Part shown: positions 55,967-64,000 of the stretch, in pieces
Numbering within the stretch: the first letter of the stretch is position 1
How the letters are laid out: each line of letters starts with the position of its first letter
Assembly (NCBI GenBank): GCA_007570785.1
Contig: ML660201.1
Location: 32,301,840-32,365,839 of the forward strand
From: Antilocapra americana
Taxonomy: Eukaryota > Chordata > Mammalia > Artiodactyla > Antilocapridae
Length of the DNA stretch: 64,000 nucleotides
Reading direction: 5' to 3'
Notes under the pieces: generated by a model
Databases searched by the model: none
What the model was told of the DNA's origin: nothing
The model's input: the letters and a program-made list of their open reading frames with translations, nothing else
Position numbers and translations under genes: made by a program

Positions 55967-56429
55967 CCATCACTGTTTTTCTGTATATGTCTAGTAGGAA
56001 TGATGAGCCCCCAGTATGCATATCCTCAACTGTGGAGGGAGCTGAGGTTACTGGAGGAAGGACAGAAGACAGATAATGGTACTTAAAATGAGTCAGGGAA
56101 GTCAATGATCACTGACTACTTGGGGCCAGATTCCTGCTTGCTCTTCCTTTATTCCTATGAGAGAAGAGTTTGCGTTTTACGTTTGGCATTTTCTTTGCAA
56201 ACATTTTTAGCTAGGTTGTAAACTCTGGGCAAAGACCTTTTTTACACCTCTTCTGTAGCTGTAATGACTAGGCCTGTGCACATACATGCGTGTGTGTGTA
56301 CATATATAGGTATGATGTTCTGGGAAATGTTTAACACAGACTGCTTTTTCAGAGGATGACAGATGTCACTGAATATGGAGTTGGAAAAGAATTTTACTCT
56401 GAGCTAGTGCAAGTAAACTCTAATACACA

Positions 56430-56705
56430 GCTGTTAATGTTCCTTGTGTGTACCAGGTACTGAGCTAAGTATTATAAGTATATTAATTCATTTATGTACT
56501 TGTGTATATAAGTATATAACTTCATGTCAGCCCTTTTGAGGTAGATGTGCTACTGTCACCCCCATTTTGCAGGTGAGAAAACTGAGCATGGAAAGGTTAA
56601 ACAAATAACCTAAGGTCACAAGGCCGGAAAATGTCAGAGTTGGGTTGGGGACCCAGGCAGCCTGGTTTCAGAGTGCATGTGCTGCACCTCAGCATTATAT
56701 TGTTA
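56430..56705 (+). mobile_element. MIR SINE
   Basis: gtgtgtaccaggtactgagctaagtattataagtatattaattc, ttttgaggtagatgtgctactgtcacccccattttgcaggtgagaaaactgag, aacctaaggtcacaaggcc, gacccaggcagcctgg. An almost full-length MIR. Confidence 0.85.
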
Positions 56706-57983
56706 TCGCTCAGAAAACTCTAAGAGGTCCAGAATTACTTCTGAAAGACACCCCTTCCTCCTGGCTGTCTCTTTTCTCCCTCACACACAGCCCTCCCTTC
56801 CATCACAAGTGCTAAGCACACATCACGCTTCTCATGCAGGCATGTCTCTGATGGCTTCAGAAAGCATAATTAAGTTTTACCTTCTGGCTGCTTTTCTCAT
56901 AGGAGCTAGCCACTGTGGAATTCTGAAAAACCGAACTCTACTCTGCGTTACATTTGTTCATCCTGTTTAAGCCACCCTCTCATATTCTCAAAAGACTCCA
57001 GTCCCATTTGCCCATTTGGAATTGTGCCTCAAGGCCTAGCCCATTGCTAACTTCTTTATGGACTCTCTCCTGATGCCACCAAATTATTTACATAAAGGCC
57101 TTTTGAAAATGAACATAGCTTAATTTGAAGACTTTCTCCTCTGTTCTTATTCTAGAGAAGGAAGGCCATTTTCACTCCATGTGGACAAACAGGAAACTGT
57201 CAGTTTTCTCCTATAAGAACATTCTTTTTGTCATGCTCGTCTCTCCCAGTGGGATAGTTGTAGCTATTTGTAAAAGACTTAACTTGGGTTATATTGTGTG
57301 ATTTGGGATGGATATTGTCATGGAGAAAAGAGAAGTGAAGCCCAGTCTTTGTCTCCCCTTAAGGACCCTTAACTGTGGCATGCCAGCATATGGCAAATTC
57401 TATGGAATTTCTGAAGGGATCCAAAACCAGATAGAGAGGGGTCTGTGATGAGTCCTTATATTTAGGAAAGGAAAGAGTGAGGAGTCACAGAGGACCCCTG
57501 AGAGCACTGAAGGGCCCCTTGGTGGCAGATGGTTTTATCTTTCTCTGTGGCCTCTGCCAGTAATATAGTCAAACAGTATTTCTCAGTGTTGTTCCCTGGA
57601 GTTTATAGGTGCTTAGAAGTCCCTCATCATCTAAGTCTGAGAACTGCTTTTTGAAACATATTTCAGACGTGTTTCATTCCTATCTTCCCTTTAGGGATTC
57701 TCTGAGCTTTTATTATGTTTTATGTGATGGAATGTCTGCAAGGTTTTACCTCGCAATTTTCCTCATCTCACCTGCCATAGAATTCTTTCTTCTCGAAGAA
57801 TTTTATGGGATTTGTGTTCAGTAGAAGATCCTCTGGGGAATTTTGTATTGAAGGTAAAAATTGTTTGACCATTTTTTGTTTGACAGTTGTTTGAGGATGA
57901 CCATGAGATCCACACTGAGCAGGAGTCAGTCATTGTTCTCTTAAGAAAGTACATTTCCAAGTCATTCATAATCCTGTTAATGT
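56706..57983. other. Unassigned stretch
   Basis: The phrase ctcaaggcctagcccattgctaacttctttatgg...tctcctgatgcc near 57026-57080 may be sense L2. Otherwise nothing named and no gene. Confidence 0.4.
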
Positions 57984-57998
57984 CTCTGAGGATTTTTT

Positions 57999-58292
57999 AA
58001 GTTTTTAAAAATAATTCTGTTTGTTTATTTTTGGCTGTGCCGGGTCTTGGTCAATGCACGGGCCTTTCTCTAGCCGCCAGGGCTACTCTCTAATTGTAGT
58101 GCACAGGCTTCTCACTGTGGTGGCTTTTCTTGTTGTGGAGCATGGGTTCTAGGGGGCGCGCGGCTTCAGTAGTTGTGGCTCCCCGAGCTTAGCTGGTCCA
58201 TGGCATGTGGTATCTTCCCGGATTAGGGATCGGACCTGTGTCTCCTGCATCAGCAGGTGGACTTGTTACCACTGAGCCACCAGGGAAGCCCA
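57999..58292 (-). mobile_element. CHR-type SINE, full length, antisense
   Basis: ttatttttggctgtgccgggtcttgg, gctactctctaattgtagtgc, cttgttgtggagcatgggttctagggggcgcgcggcttcagtagttg, ggtatcttcccggattagggatcgg, ending ccactgagccaccagggaagcc. Target duplication ctctgaggatttttt/ctctgatgatttttt (one mismatch) at 57984-57998 and 58293-58307. Confidence 0.95.
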
Positions 58293-58458
58293 CTCTGATG
58301 ATTTTTTTTAATGCCATTTGTGTATTGGTCTGATTGTTAATGTAATGGTTCCTGGTAAACAAAGGCACAAATGTGAAGTTTTCAAGAGGTGGGAAATTTA
58401 AATTTGCTGAGAGTGATCAAGAGAATCTTATTATATACTGATTAACATGACTGACAGA

Positions 58459-58606
58459 AGAGATGGTTGGATGGCATCACCAAGTCAGTGGACATGAGTC
58501 TGAGCGAACTCTGGGAGATAGTGAAGGATAGGGAAGCCTGGCGTGCTGCAGTCTATGAGGTTGCAAATGGTTGGACGTGACTTGGTGACTGAACACCACC
58601 ACCACC
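58459..58606 (+). mobile_element. BovB 3' tail
   Basis: gagatggttggatggcatcaccaagtcagtggacatgagtc...gaagcctggcgtgctgcagtctatgagg...gacttggtgactgaac, followed by an ACC microsatellite (58594-58606). About 150 bp, 5'-truncated. Confidence 0.92.
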
Positions 58607-59526
58607 GTGAGGTGATGTAACTGTTGTTGGTATAGAAAGCCTTCTGCTGCCTCAGTGAGTAGACTTTTGGCTGGAATTTTAGGTGGGGTTACTTTTTGAA
58701 TAACCCTGTGAAGGTGCTGTGTTTTTTTTTCCCCCTGATGGTTTTAGGTAAATTGTTGACTGTAAGCAAAGATATAATCCAGATAGTTTCACGACATCAG
58801 CTTGTATGACTGGCTATGCACATTTAATTCAGGGTTTTGCCAGATTCTGGTATAAATAGTTAAATTTTGTTAGGGAGCATAATATGCCCCGGTTATTCAT
58901 AGATACAGGTCTGTGGATAAAGAACATTCAGATTTATGGACCCTTGTGCTGAAATTTTAATTCAGAGCACCAAGATGGAGCTTAGAAATGTGTGATTTCT
59001 ATGGGTAGTCTAAAAGTAGTTGGTGCTTGTTGTTTGTAGTACTAATGTTCTGTAGGGTTGCCAGAATGCTCAATTTGCAAATATGGAGCTGTTACTCCTC
59101 TGGTAAATACAGGATTAGGTTCCTACAAGCTTTTGGTCACATTTTCATCCATTACTCAGTGCATGTCTTTGTTTTATTTCTGTTTCTGTTTACAGACATC
59201 TTATGTAACATGTACTTCTAAAAATCATACATTCAGAATTTCTTTATAATGAAACAGGAAATAAGAAAGATTTAATATTTTCCTGACCATGCATAATGTG
59301 ACTATAAATTTCTTTGACTTTCAGTCTCACAGTGCTGTCTACTATGCTGTTTTTTAAAAAATCAATTGTCATCTCAAGAACTCACAAATGTAGCCACTTT
59401 TTTTCCTGTGTTTTTCTGTAGCTTCATCATGTGCTATAAATGTTACTTTTAGCACTTTCTGGAGCAGCCTCAGGTACAGATGGGCAAATTTTCTATTCCT
59501 TTTTCTGAGTGTACCTACTGTTGAAC
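58607..59526. other. Unassigned stretch
   Basis: No gene or named repeat recognised. Confidence 0.4.
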
Positions 59527-59800
59527 TCATGGCACAGGATAGCCTCTTAATATCTGAGAGGGATTGGTTCCAGGACCCCTGTCCTGGGGATGTGAAAATC
59601 TAAGGATGTTTATATAAAGTGGTTTGGTAGTTGCATGTAACCTAGGCTCATCCTATATGTATATTCTGAATCATCTCTAGATGATTATAATACCGGATAC
59701 AATGTAAATGCCATGTAAATAGTTGCTGGTGCATAGGGAAATCAAGTTTTGCTTCTTGGAACTTTCTGAAAATTTTTTAAAAATATTTTTTATCTGAGAT
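59527..59800. mobile_element. Tigger/MER2-like DNA transposon relic
   Basis: gagagggattggttccaggacccctg...gggatgtgaaaatctaaggatg...taacctaggctcatcc...gaatcatctctagatgattataataccggatacaatgtaaatgcc...gtaaatagttg follows one arm of a common Tigger-type element. Confidence 0.6.
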
Positions 59801-60578
59801 TGATTAAATACGCAGATGATGAAAGACACCTGTAATTCATGCCTAAATGAAACTTATCTCATGCATATTTTTTCTGTAAGGCACATCACAACCTTCTTGC
59901 ACTTTGGGACACTAGATAGCATTTTAGCAGTTTATTTGAGGGTTACTTTAAATAGAGAAATCACAACAAAAAGCACAGAAGTGTGAAAACATGGCACTTA
60001 ATAGATCATGAAAAAAATGCTTGTTTATACTGTGAGACCTAAAAAAAGAAGGTAGAGCTTCACCTTCTTTAATCTCTTATAATGTGATGTTGGTCAATGA
60101 AAAATTTTCATTGATTGTCATGTGTCTGTGAATTATTGGGAAAGTGCCACAAATGTTGATTTAGGGGTTACATATAGGTGAATTCATGAATAATCAGTAT
60201 TTCTCCATGTGAAGTTGGATTTTGAGGACCCACCTGTGTAGAAGAATTCAATCCCTCTTCCGACAGTTTGTGTCAGAGTTCCATAACTTCAGACTCATTA
60301 TTTAGTTTCTCTGATCCTCAGGTTATTTTTTGGTACAAAATGTGGCAGTATCAGATGCTCTCTCATAGGGCATTAGTTGAGATGGGCATTAGTCATGACC
60401 ATTATTTGAGATAATGGTCTTAGAACAAGTTTACATATGTGCATACTCCGTAAATGTTAAACGTTCTGTGTCATTGGCCGTCATGATCTTAAACTTGGAG
60501 TAAACTGGACTACTTCATGCTAAGGCTTAATTTCTCTAGATCTGTTTACTTTTTCTTGCAAGCATACTATAATAATTA
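59801..60578. other. Unassigned stretch
   Basis: No gene or named repeat recognised. Confidence 0.4.
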
Positions 60579-60785
60579 CGGTTGACTCTTGTACAATGCT
60601 GGAATTAGGGGGAGTAACCTGTGCTATTGAAAATCCATTTATAACTTATAGTATTTGTGGTTCCACATCCCCAGACTCAACCAGATTATGCAGTAACGTA
60701 GTAAATTACTGTTGAAAAAAAAATCTGTGTGTAAGTGGATCCACCCAGTTCACCCTGTGTTATTCAGGGTTCATCTGTGCTTAAG
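60579..60785. mobile_element. Second Tigger-type DNA transposon relic
   Basis: ttacggttgactcttgtacaatgctgg at the left and gtaagtggatccacccagttcaccctgtgttattcagggttcatc at the right are diverged inverted ends; the middle has catttataacttatag and actcaaccagattatgcag. Confidence 0.62.
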
Positions 60786-61043
60786 TGGGCTGCAGTGTGC
60801 ATTTTATTGACATGCCATGTGACAGACTTTGGTTAGCTCTGACGGCCAACAGAGAAACAGTTACAGTGTGGTGAAGCAGTATCAACGTGGTCTACCATTT
60901 TCCTAGTAGTCATAAAATATCACTTAGTCAACATTTATAGTATTTTTCCATGAGGATTTAACATTTTGGGGTAAAGCCCCTTTCTCACCGTTTAGCATAT
61001 TACAGTTCCTATCAACTATAATTATCATTCTTTTGCTTTCGGC

Positions 61044-61260
61044 CAGTGGTTCACAGTGAAAGTGATTTTGATCATCAGGGGCATTTGGCAATGTCTGAAG
61101 ATCTTTGTGTGTTGTTATAACTGGGGGAGGTGCTACTGGCATCTAGTGGGTAGAGGCCAGGGTTGCTGCTAAGTTTCTTACAGACACAGGACAGCTAGCT
61201 GCCCACAGCAAAGAACTGCCCAGTTCAAAATGGCTATAGGACCAAGGGTGAAAAACCCTG
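61044..61260 (+). mobile_element. MER20 hAT-Charlie DNA element (second copy)
   Basis: cagtggttcacagtgaaagtgattttg, ggggcatttggcaatgtctg, gttataactgggggaggtgctactggcatctagtgggtagaggcc, cacaggacagctagctgccc, ending tgaaaaaccctg. Full-length. Confidence 0.88.
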
Positions 61261-61801
61261 AATGAAACTGAAAGTTGCCTGAGCTTAGGCACCGACTTAC
61301 TCACCCTCCTGAACCCTGACTCAGGAGTGGATACCCAGTGGGCCCTCAAGGGATACTTGTAGATTGAAGGAATCTACAAATGCACAGCCCTTTGGTTTGG
61401 CATGTCCGCAGGTGGGCTTCATGACCTCTAATCTTAAGAGTTAATCTTTGACTTTTCTCCTCCCTTTTCATTTTATTATTTTTAAAATTTCAACTGTGCC
61501 ATATTTCAAACATATGGAAAAAAACAAAAAATAGTATAAACAGAGCTCACAGTGTGATCTGTGGAGTGGTGCCAGTCTGCAAACTGTTATCAGTCCAGAA
61601 GGAGACCAGTAGAGAATGTGGGAGTAAGAGTTTAGGCATTTTGAGAGCAATTGGCCAATCCTGTGATGTTTCTGTTGCATATACAGAATTATCGGACTGC
61701 AGCAGGTTGGAAATTTAAAAGCCCGATTCTTCACTTTTGCTAATTTGAGAAGTATAGATAACCAGTGCTCAGATTCTGACTTTCCAGATTTCACAAATGT
61801 T
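61261..61801. other. Unassigned stretch
   Basis: From about 61485 to 61520 and 61790 to 61816 short phrases (aactgtgccatatttcaaacatatgg; tttcacaaatgttgacattttgc) resemble an old LINE, but the region between does not. No gene seen. Confidence 0.35.
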
Positions 61802-61816
61802 GACATTTTGCTCTCT

Positions 61817-61935
61817 TTTGCTTTTTTTAAGTTGGTTGAGCCTCATGTCTTTCAGGATCTTAGTTCCCTGTGCAGGGATCAAATCCATGCCCCCTGCCGT
61901 GGAAACATGGAGTCCTAGACTGCCAGGGAATTCCT
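61817..61935 (-). mobile_element. CHR-1-like SINE, antisense
   Basis: ggatcttagttccctgtgcagggatcaaatccatgccccctgccgtggaaacatggagtcctagactgccagggaattc is an antisense CHR-1-type SINE with a short body. Target duplication gacattttgctctct/gacactttgctatct (two mismatches) at 61802-61816 and 61936-61950. Confidence 0.85.
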
Positions 61936-61950
61936 GACACTTTGCTATCT

Positions 61951-62251
61951 CAAGTTTGTATTTGTTATCTCCCTTTCAGCCTCACTCTGTCACCCTTTTT
62001 CTGTTTGTTAAAGAGATACAACATTGTCAACATATTTATTGAATACCCAGTCTGTGCTTGGGTCAGGTAGGGTGCTCTTCTCTGGAACTGGCGTTTCAGT
62101 GCTCCGCTCAGCATTATACCTTTCCACTCCACTCAGAACCCTGTCTTTGCCCACCCCATCCCCACCCAGAACCGCAGCAAGTTGAAAGAACCAGCTGCTG
62201 GAAAAACAATAAACACCTACCTACCATACTGACTTCTCAAACTTCCATTTA
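61951..62251. other. Unassigned stretch
   Basis: No gene or named repeat recognised. Confidence 0.35.
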
Positions 62252-62442
62252 GATCAGAGGTTGGTGAGCTACTCCCATTTCATAAAAGTTTTATTGGAAC
62301 ACAGCCATGTCCATGCATTGTCTGTGGCTGCTTGCACGCTAACTAGCTGAATTGAGTGGTTGCTACAGAGTCTGTATGGTCTGCAAAGTATAAGATAATC
62401 AGTGTGGTCTTTTATAGAAAATGTTTGGTGATCCCTAATTTA
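62252..62442. mobile_element. hAT-type short DNA element
   Basis: gatcagaggttggtgagctactcccatttcataaaagttttattggaacacagccatg...ggctgcttgcacgctaac...gagtctgtatggtctgcaaagtataag...atgtttggtgatccctaatttag has the inverted-end architecture of a short MER-type hAT element (consensus ends ggtcagcaaac). Confidence 0.68.
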
Positions 62443-62734
62443 GACAAGCACTTTTTCATGTGAAACCAGGGTAGGGTGCTCATTTGCATATCCGATCTAA
62501 ACAATTTGATTTCTCCTCGAACTGAATAGGTCCCACTTGTTATGATGGGGGTAGGAGAGAATGGTTCCAGTCAAATGATGATTTTTATTTTTATTTTTTT
62601 CTCCCTTAATGCACTTTTTGGTTTGTGTTGATAAAGCTTCTATCCTGAATTTGTTAGTGGAGTTCTTGGTAATTTCTGTTTTTTCAGTAGGTCCATGGCC
62701 TGCTTTCTTGGTGGCCATAATAAAGAAATAAAGA
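62443..62734. other. Unassigned stretch
   Basis: No gene or named repeat recognised. Confidence 0.35.
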
Positions 62735-62890
62735 TGATTTTGGACTGCTATAACACACTACCAGAGGCTGGGTGGCTTAGGAAAAGCAGAATCTTATTTC
62801 TCACAGTTTGGGAGGCTGGGAAGTCCAAGATCAACATCCTGGAAGATTCAGTGTCTGCTCCTGCCTCATGAAAGGAAAATTGGGAAATCA
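62735..62890 (-). mobile_element. MaLR (MST/MLT1-type) LTR fragment, antisense
   Basis: ttttggactgctataacacactaccagaggctgggtggcttaggaaaagcag, tttctcacagtttgggaggctgggaagtccaagatc, gcagattcagtgtctg-like text: antisense MaLR start. The 3' boundary is unclear. Confidence 0.6.
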
Positions 62891-63129
62891 AGATAAGGAG
62901 ACTATCCTGTCTCCACCCCCACTCTCACCTGAGGGAGAGACACAGAACAGCCACACTTGTCTATGAGATTAAAAAGAAACTACTGGGACTCTAACTTCAA
63001 GGAGAGCCCAAGAACTGGGACAAAAAATGCCAAATGTTTAACAGGCATTTTCCCAGCTTGTTCAATACATCAGATCAGTCACTGAAAAAAGGAATGCCCC
63101 GCTTGATAGGATATGTATTTCTGACAATT

Positions 63130-63195
63130 GTCTGACTCTTTGCAACCCCATGGACTGTAGCCTACCAACTCCTCTGTCCATTGAATTCTCCAGGG
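63130..63195 (-). mobile_element. Bov-A fragment, antisense, at L1 5' side
   Basis: gtctgactctttgcaaccccatggactgtagcctaccaactcctctgtcc, ending gaattctccaggg. Only part of a Bov-A unit, directly upstream of sequence I read as L1 5' UTR. Confidence 0.82.
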
Positions 63196-64000
63196 TGTCC
63201 CTCACTGTGAAGAAACTTCTCATCACTAAACTAGAGGTTCTGCCACCATCAGTGCAGAGATAAAAGAGCCCTGAGGCTACTGGAAGACAGGAGACTAAAC
63301 CCAGACCCTGAGAATTCCAGAAAACTCCTGGATCCAAGGGTTAATTAATCGATAGGAACTCATCAACCTCCTCCATACCAAAACTGAAATTAATCAACCC
63401 CCAAGGGCCAACAAGCTCCAGAGTAAGATATACCAAGCAAATTCACCAGCAACGTAGGAACACTGCCAGGACCTTCAATACACAGGTTGCCCAAGGTCAA
63501 ACCAAGTCCACCGACACCTCAAATCTCTTTACTGGACACTCCATTGTTAGTTACAGTGAGGAAACCCAGATCCACCCACCAGAACACCACACAAGCTTTC
63601 CCACCCAGGAAACTTCTACAAACCACACATCTAACCCCTCCCATAGTGAGGAACCCCCACAATAAAGGGGCAACACAGCAAGATAAACAAGATGAAAAAG
63701 CAGAGAAATACCCAGCAAGTAAAAGAACAGGATAAATACCCCCTAGACCAAACAAAAGACGAAGAGATAGGATGTCTACCTGACAAAGAATTCCGAATAA
63801 AGATAGTGAATATGATCCAAAACCTGGAAAATAAGTTAGAGCTGCAGTTCAATAACCTGCAGGCAAGGATTGAGAAGATGCAGGTAAGCTTTAACAAGGA
63901 CATAGAAGAAATGAAAAAGAGTCAAAATACAATAAATAATGCAATAAATGAGATCAAAAACACCCTGGAGGGAACCAACAGTAGAATAACAGAGATAGAA
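63196..64000 (+). mobile_element. L1 (ruminant), 5' UTR and start of ORF1, runs off window
   Basis: The 5' untranslated part (tcatcactaaactagagg..., acccagaccctgagaattcc, accaacaagctcc-like and aacaccacacaagctttcccaccc) leads into ORF1 at 63692. Keeping part of the 5' UTR sets it apart from the 5'-truncated L1 pieces elsewhere in the window. The start at about 63196 is inferred from the end of the Bov-A fragment; sequence at 62940-63129 might also belong to the 5' UTR. Confidence 0.82.
63692..64000 (+). CDS. L1 ORF1 protein, N-terminal 103 codons (cut by window edge)
   Basis: ORF1p is the L1-encoded RNA-binding chaperone that coats L1 RNA in the cytoplasm and is needed for retrotransposition. 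It works as a coiled-coil trimer. The frame opens at ATG 63692 (context aacaagATGaaa) and stays open for all 103 codons to the window end. The sequence starts MKKQRNTQQVKEQ, then has DKEFRIKIVNMIQNLE and RIEKMQ...NKDIEEMKKSQ, matching the N-terminus of bovine-type ORF1p: a basic leader followed by heptad-like hydrophobic spacing, which is the start of the coiled coil from about residue 40. The RRM and C-terminal domains would lie beyond the edge. It is translated from the L1 bicistronic RNA. No frameshift or stop is seen, so this copy may be fairly young; whether the rest is intact cannot be told here. Confidence 0.85.
   Translation, partial: MKKQRNTQQVKEQDKYPLDQTKDEEIGCLPDKEFRIKIVNMIQNLENKLELQFNNLQARIEKMQVSFNKDIEEMKKSQNTINNAINEIKNTLEGTNSRITEIE

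Noticed and set aside
55828..56105. Frames with long Arg-Glu or Ser-Leu runs on either strand
   Set aside because: Translation of the AG/TG microsatellite.
63487..63735. 82-codon frame upstream of L1 ORF1
   Set aside because: Lies in the L1 5' UTR and overlaps the ORF1 start in another frame; the Pro/Thr-rich text is typical of translating that region.
1..64000. CRISPR arrays, operons, phage or bacterial mobile elements
   Set aside because: No direct repeat/spacer arrays or dense coding; the repeat content is that of a ruminant nuclear genome.

Overview
The window is nuclear DNA from a ruminant, most likely a bovid (cattle, sheep, goat or relative). The evidence is its repeats: several BovB (RTE-type) LINE copies on both strands, many tRNA-Glu-headed Bov-tA SINEs including a dimeric-head Bov-tA3, older CHR-type SINEs shared across cetartiodactyls, and the start of a bovine-type L1 running off the right edge. 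Behind these is the usual mammal-wide layer of L2, MIR, MLT1/MaLR LTRs, MER5A, MER20 and Tigger-like relics. The species cannot be fixed from the sequence alone. Family names come from my recognition of consensus sequences, not from a database search.

I recognise no host protein-coding exon, rRNA, functional tRNA or other known RNA gene. The window reads as intergenic DNA or the inside of a large intron. Most reading frames of 60-200 codons lie in repeats or are chance. The only convincing coding sequence is the first 103 codons of an L1 ORF1 at the right edge (63692 to the end). There are two weak candidates for decayed retrocopies on the minus strand, about 32540-33400 and 19330-19720.

Layout. 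1-10 kb: an old LTR-like repeat, a CHR SINE split by a Bov-tA, L2, MIR, two Bov-tA copies, and a BovB tail inside a second LTR-like repeat. 10-24 kb: mostly unassigned sequence with L2, MIR, a CHR-1 fragment, two BovB 3' tails and two L2 copies split by Bov-tA. 24-27 kb: MER5A, a solo endogenous retroviral LTR of 506 bp with TG...CA ends and a 4-bp target duplication, an L1 3' end, and a BovB inside L2. 27-34 kb: MIR and L2, a CCAT-rich microsatellite, a three-layer nest (L2 with MLT1 and Bov-tA3 inside), a Bov-A with clear duplications and the retrocopy candidate. 35-43 kb: a 5'-truncated BovB, a 2.4-kb antisense L1 carrying nested insertions, and a BovB that unusually lacks its 3' end. 43-49 kb: a CHR SINE, a Tigger-like element, and a repeat-free stretch (about 48.4-49.1 kb) that looks like a conserved non-coding element. 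49.8-52.5 kb: an antisense L1 holding two BovB copies in opposite orientation. 52-64 kb: MIR, two MER20, a GA/GT microsatellite, two CHR SINEs, DNA-transposon relics and the L1 5' region.

The elements do not form a pathway. What they record is the order of insertion: MIR, L2 and MaLR first, then L1 and CHR, then BovB and Bov-tA. Target-site duplications mark many of the younger events to the base. I found no previously undescribed system. The items most worth a second look are the opposed BovB pair, the 3'-truncated BovB, the solo LTR, the possibly young L1 at the edge, the retrocopy candidate near 33 kb and the enhancer-like tracts.
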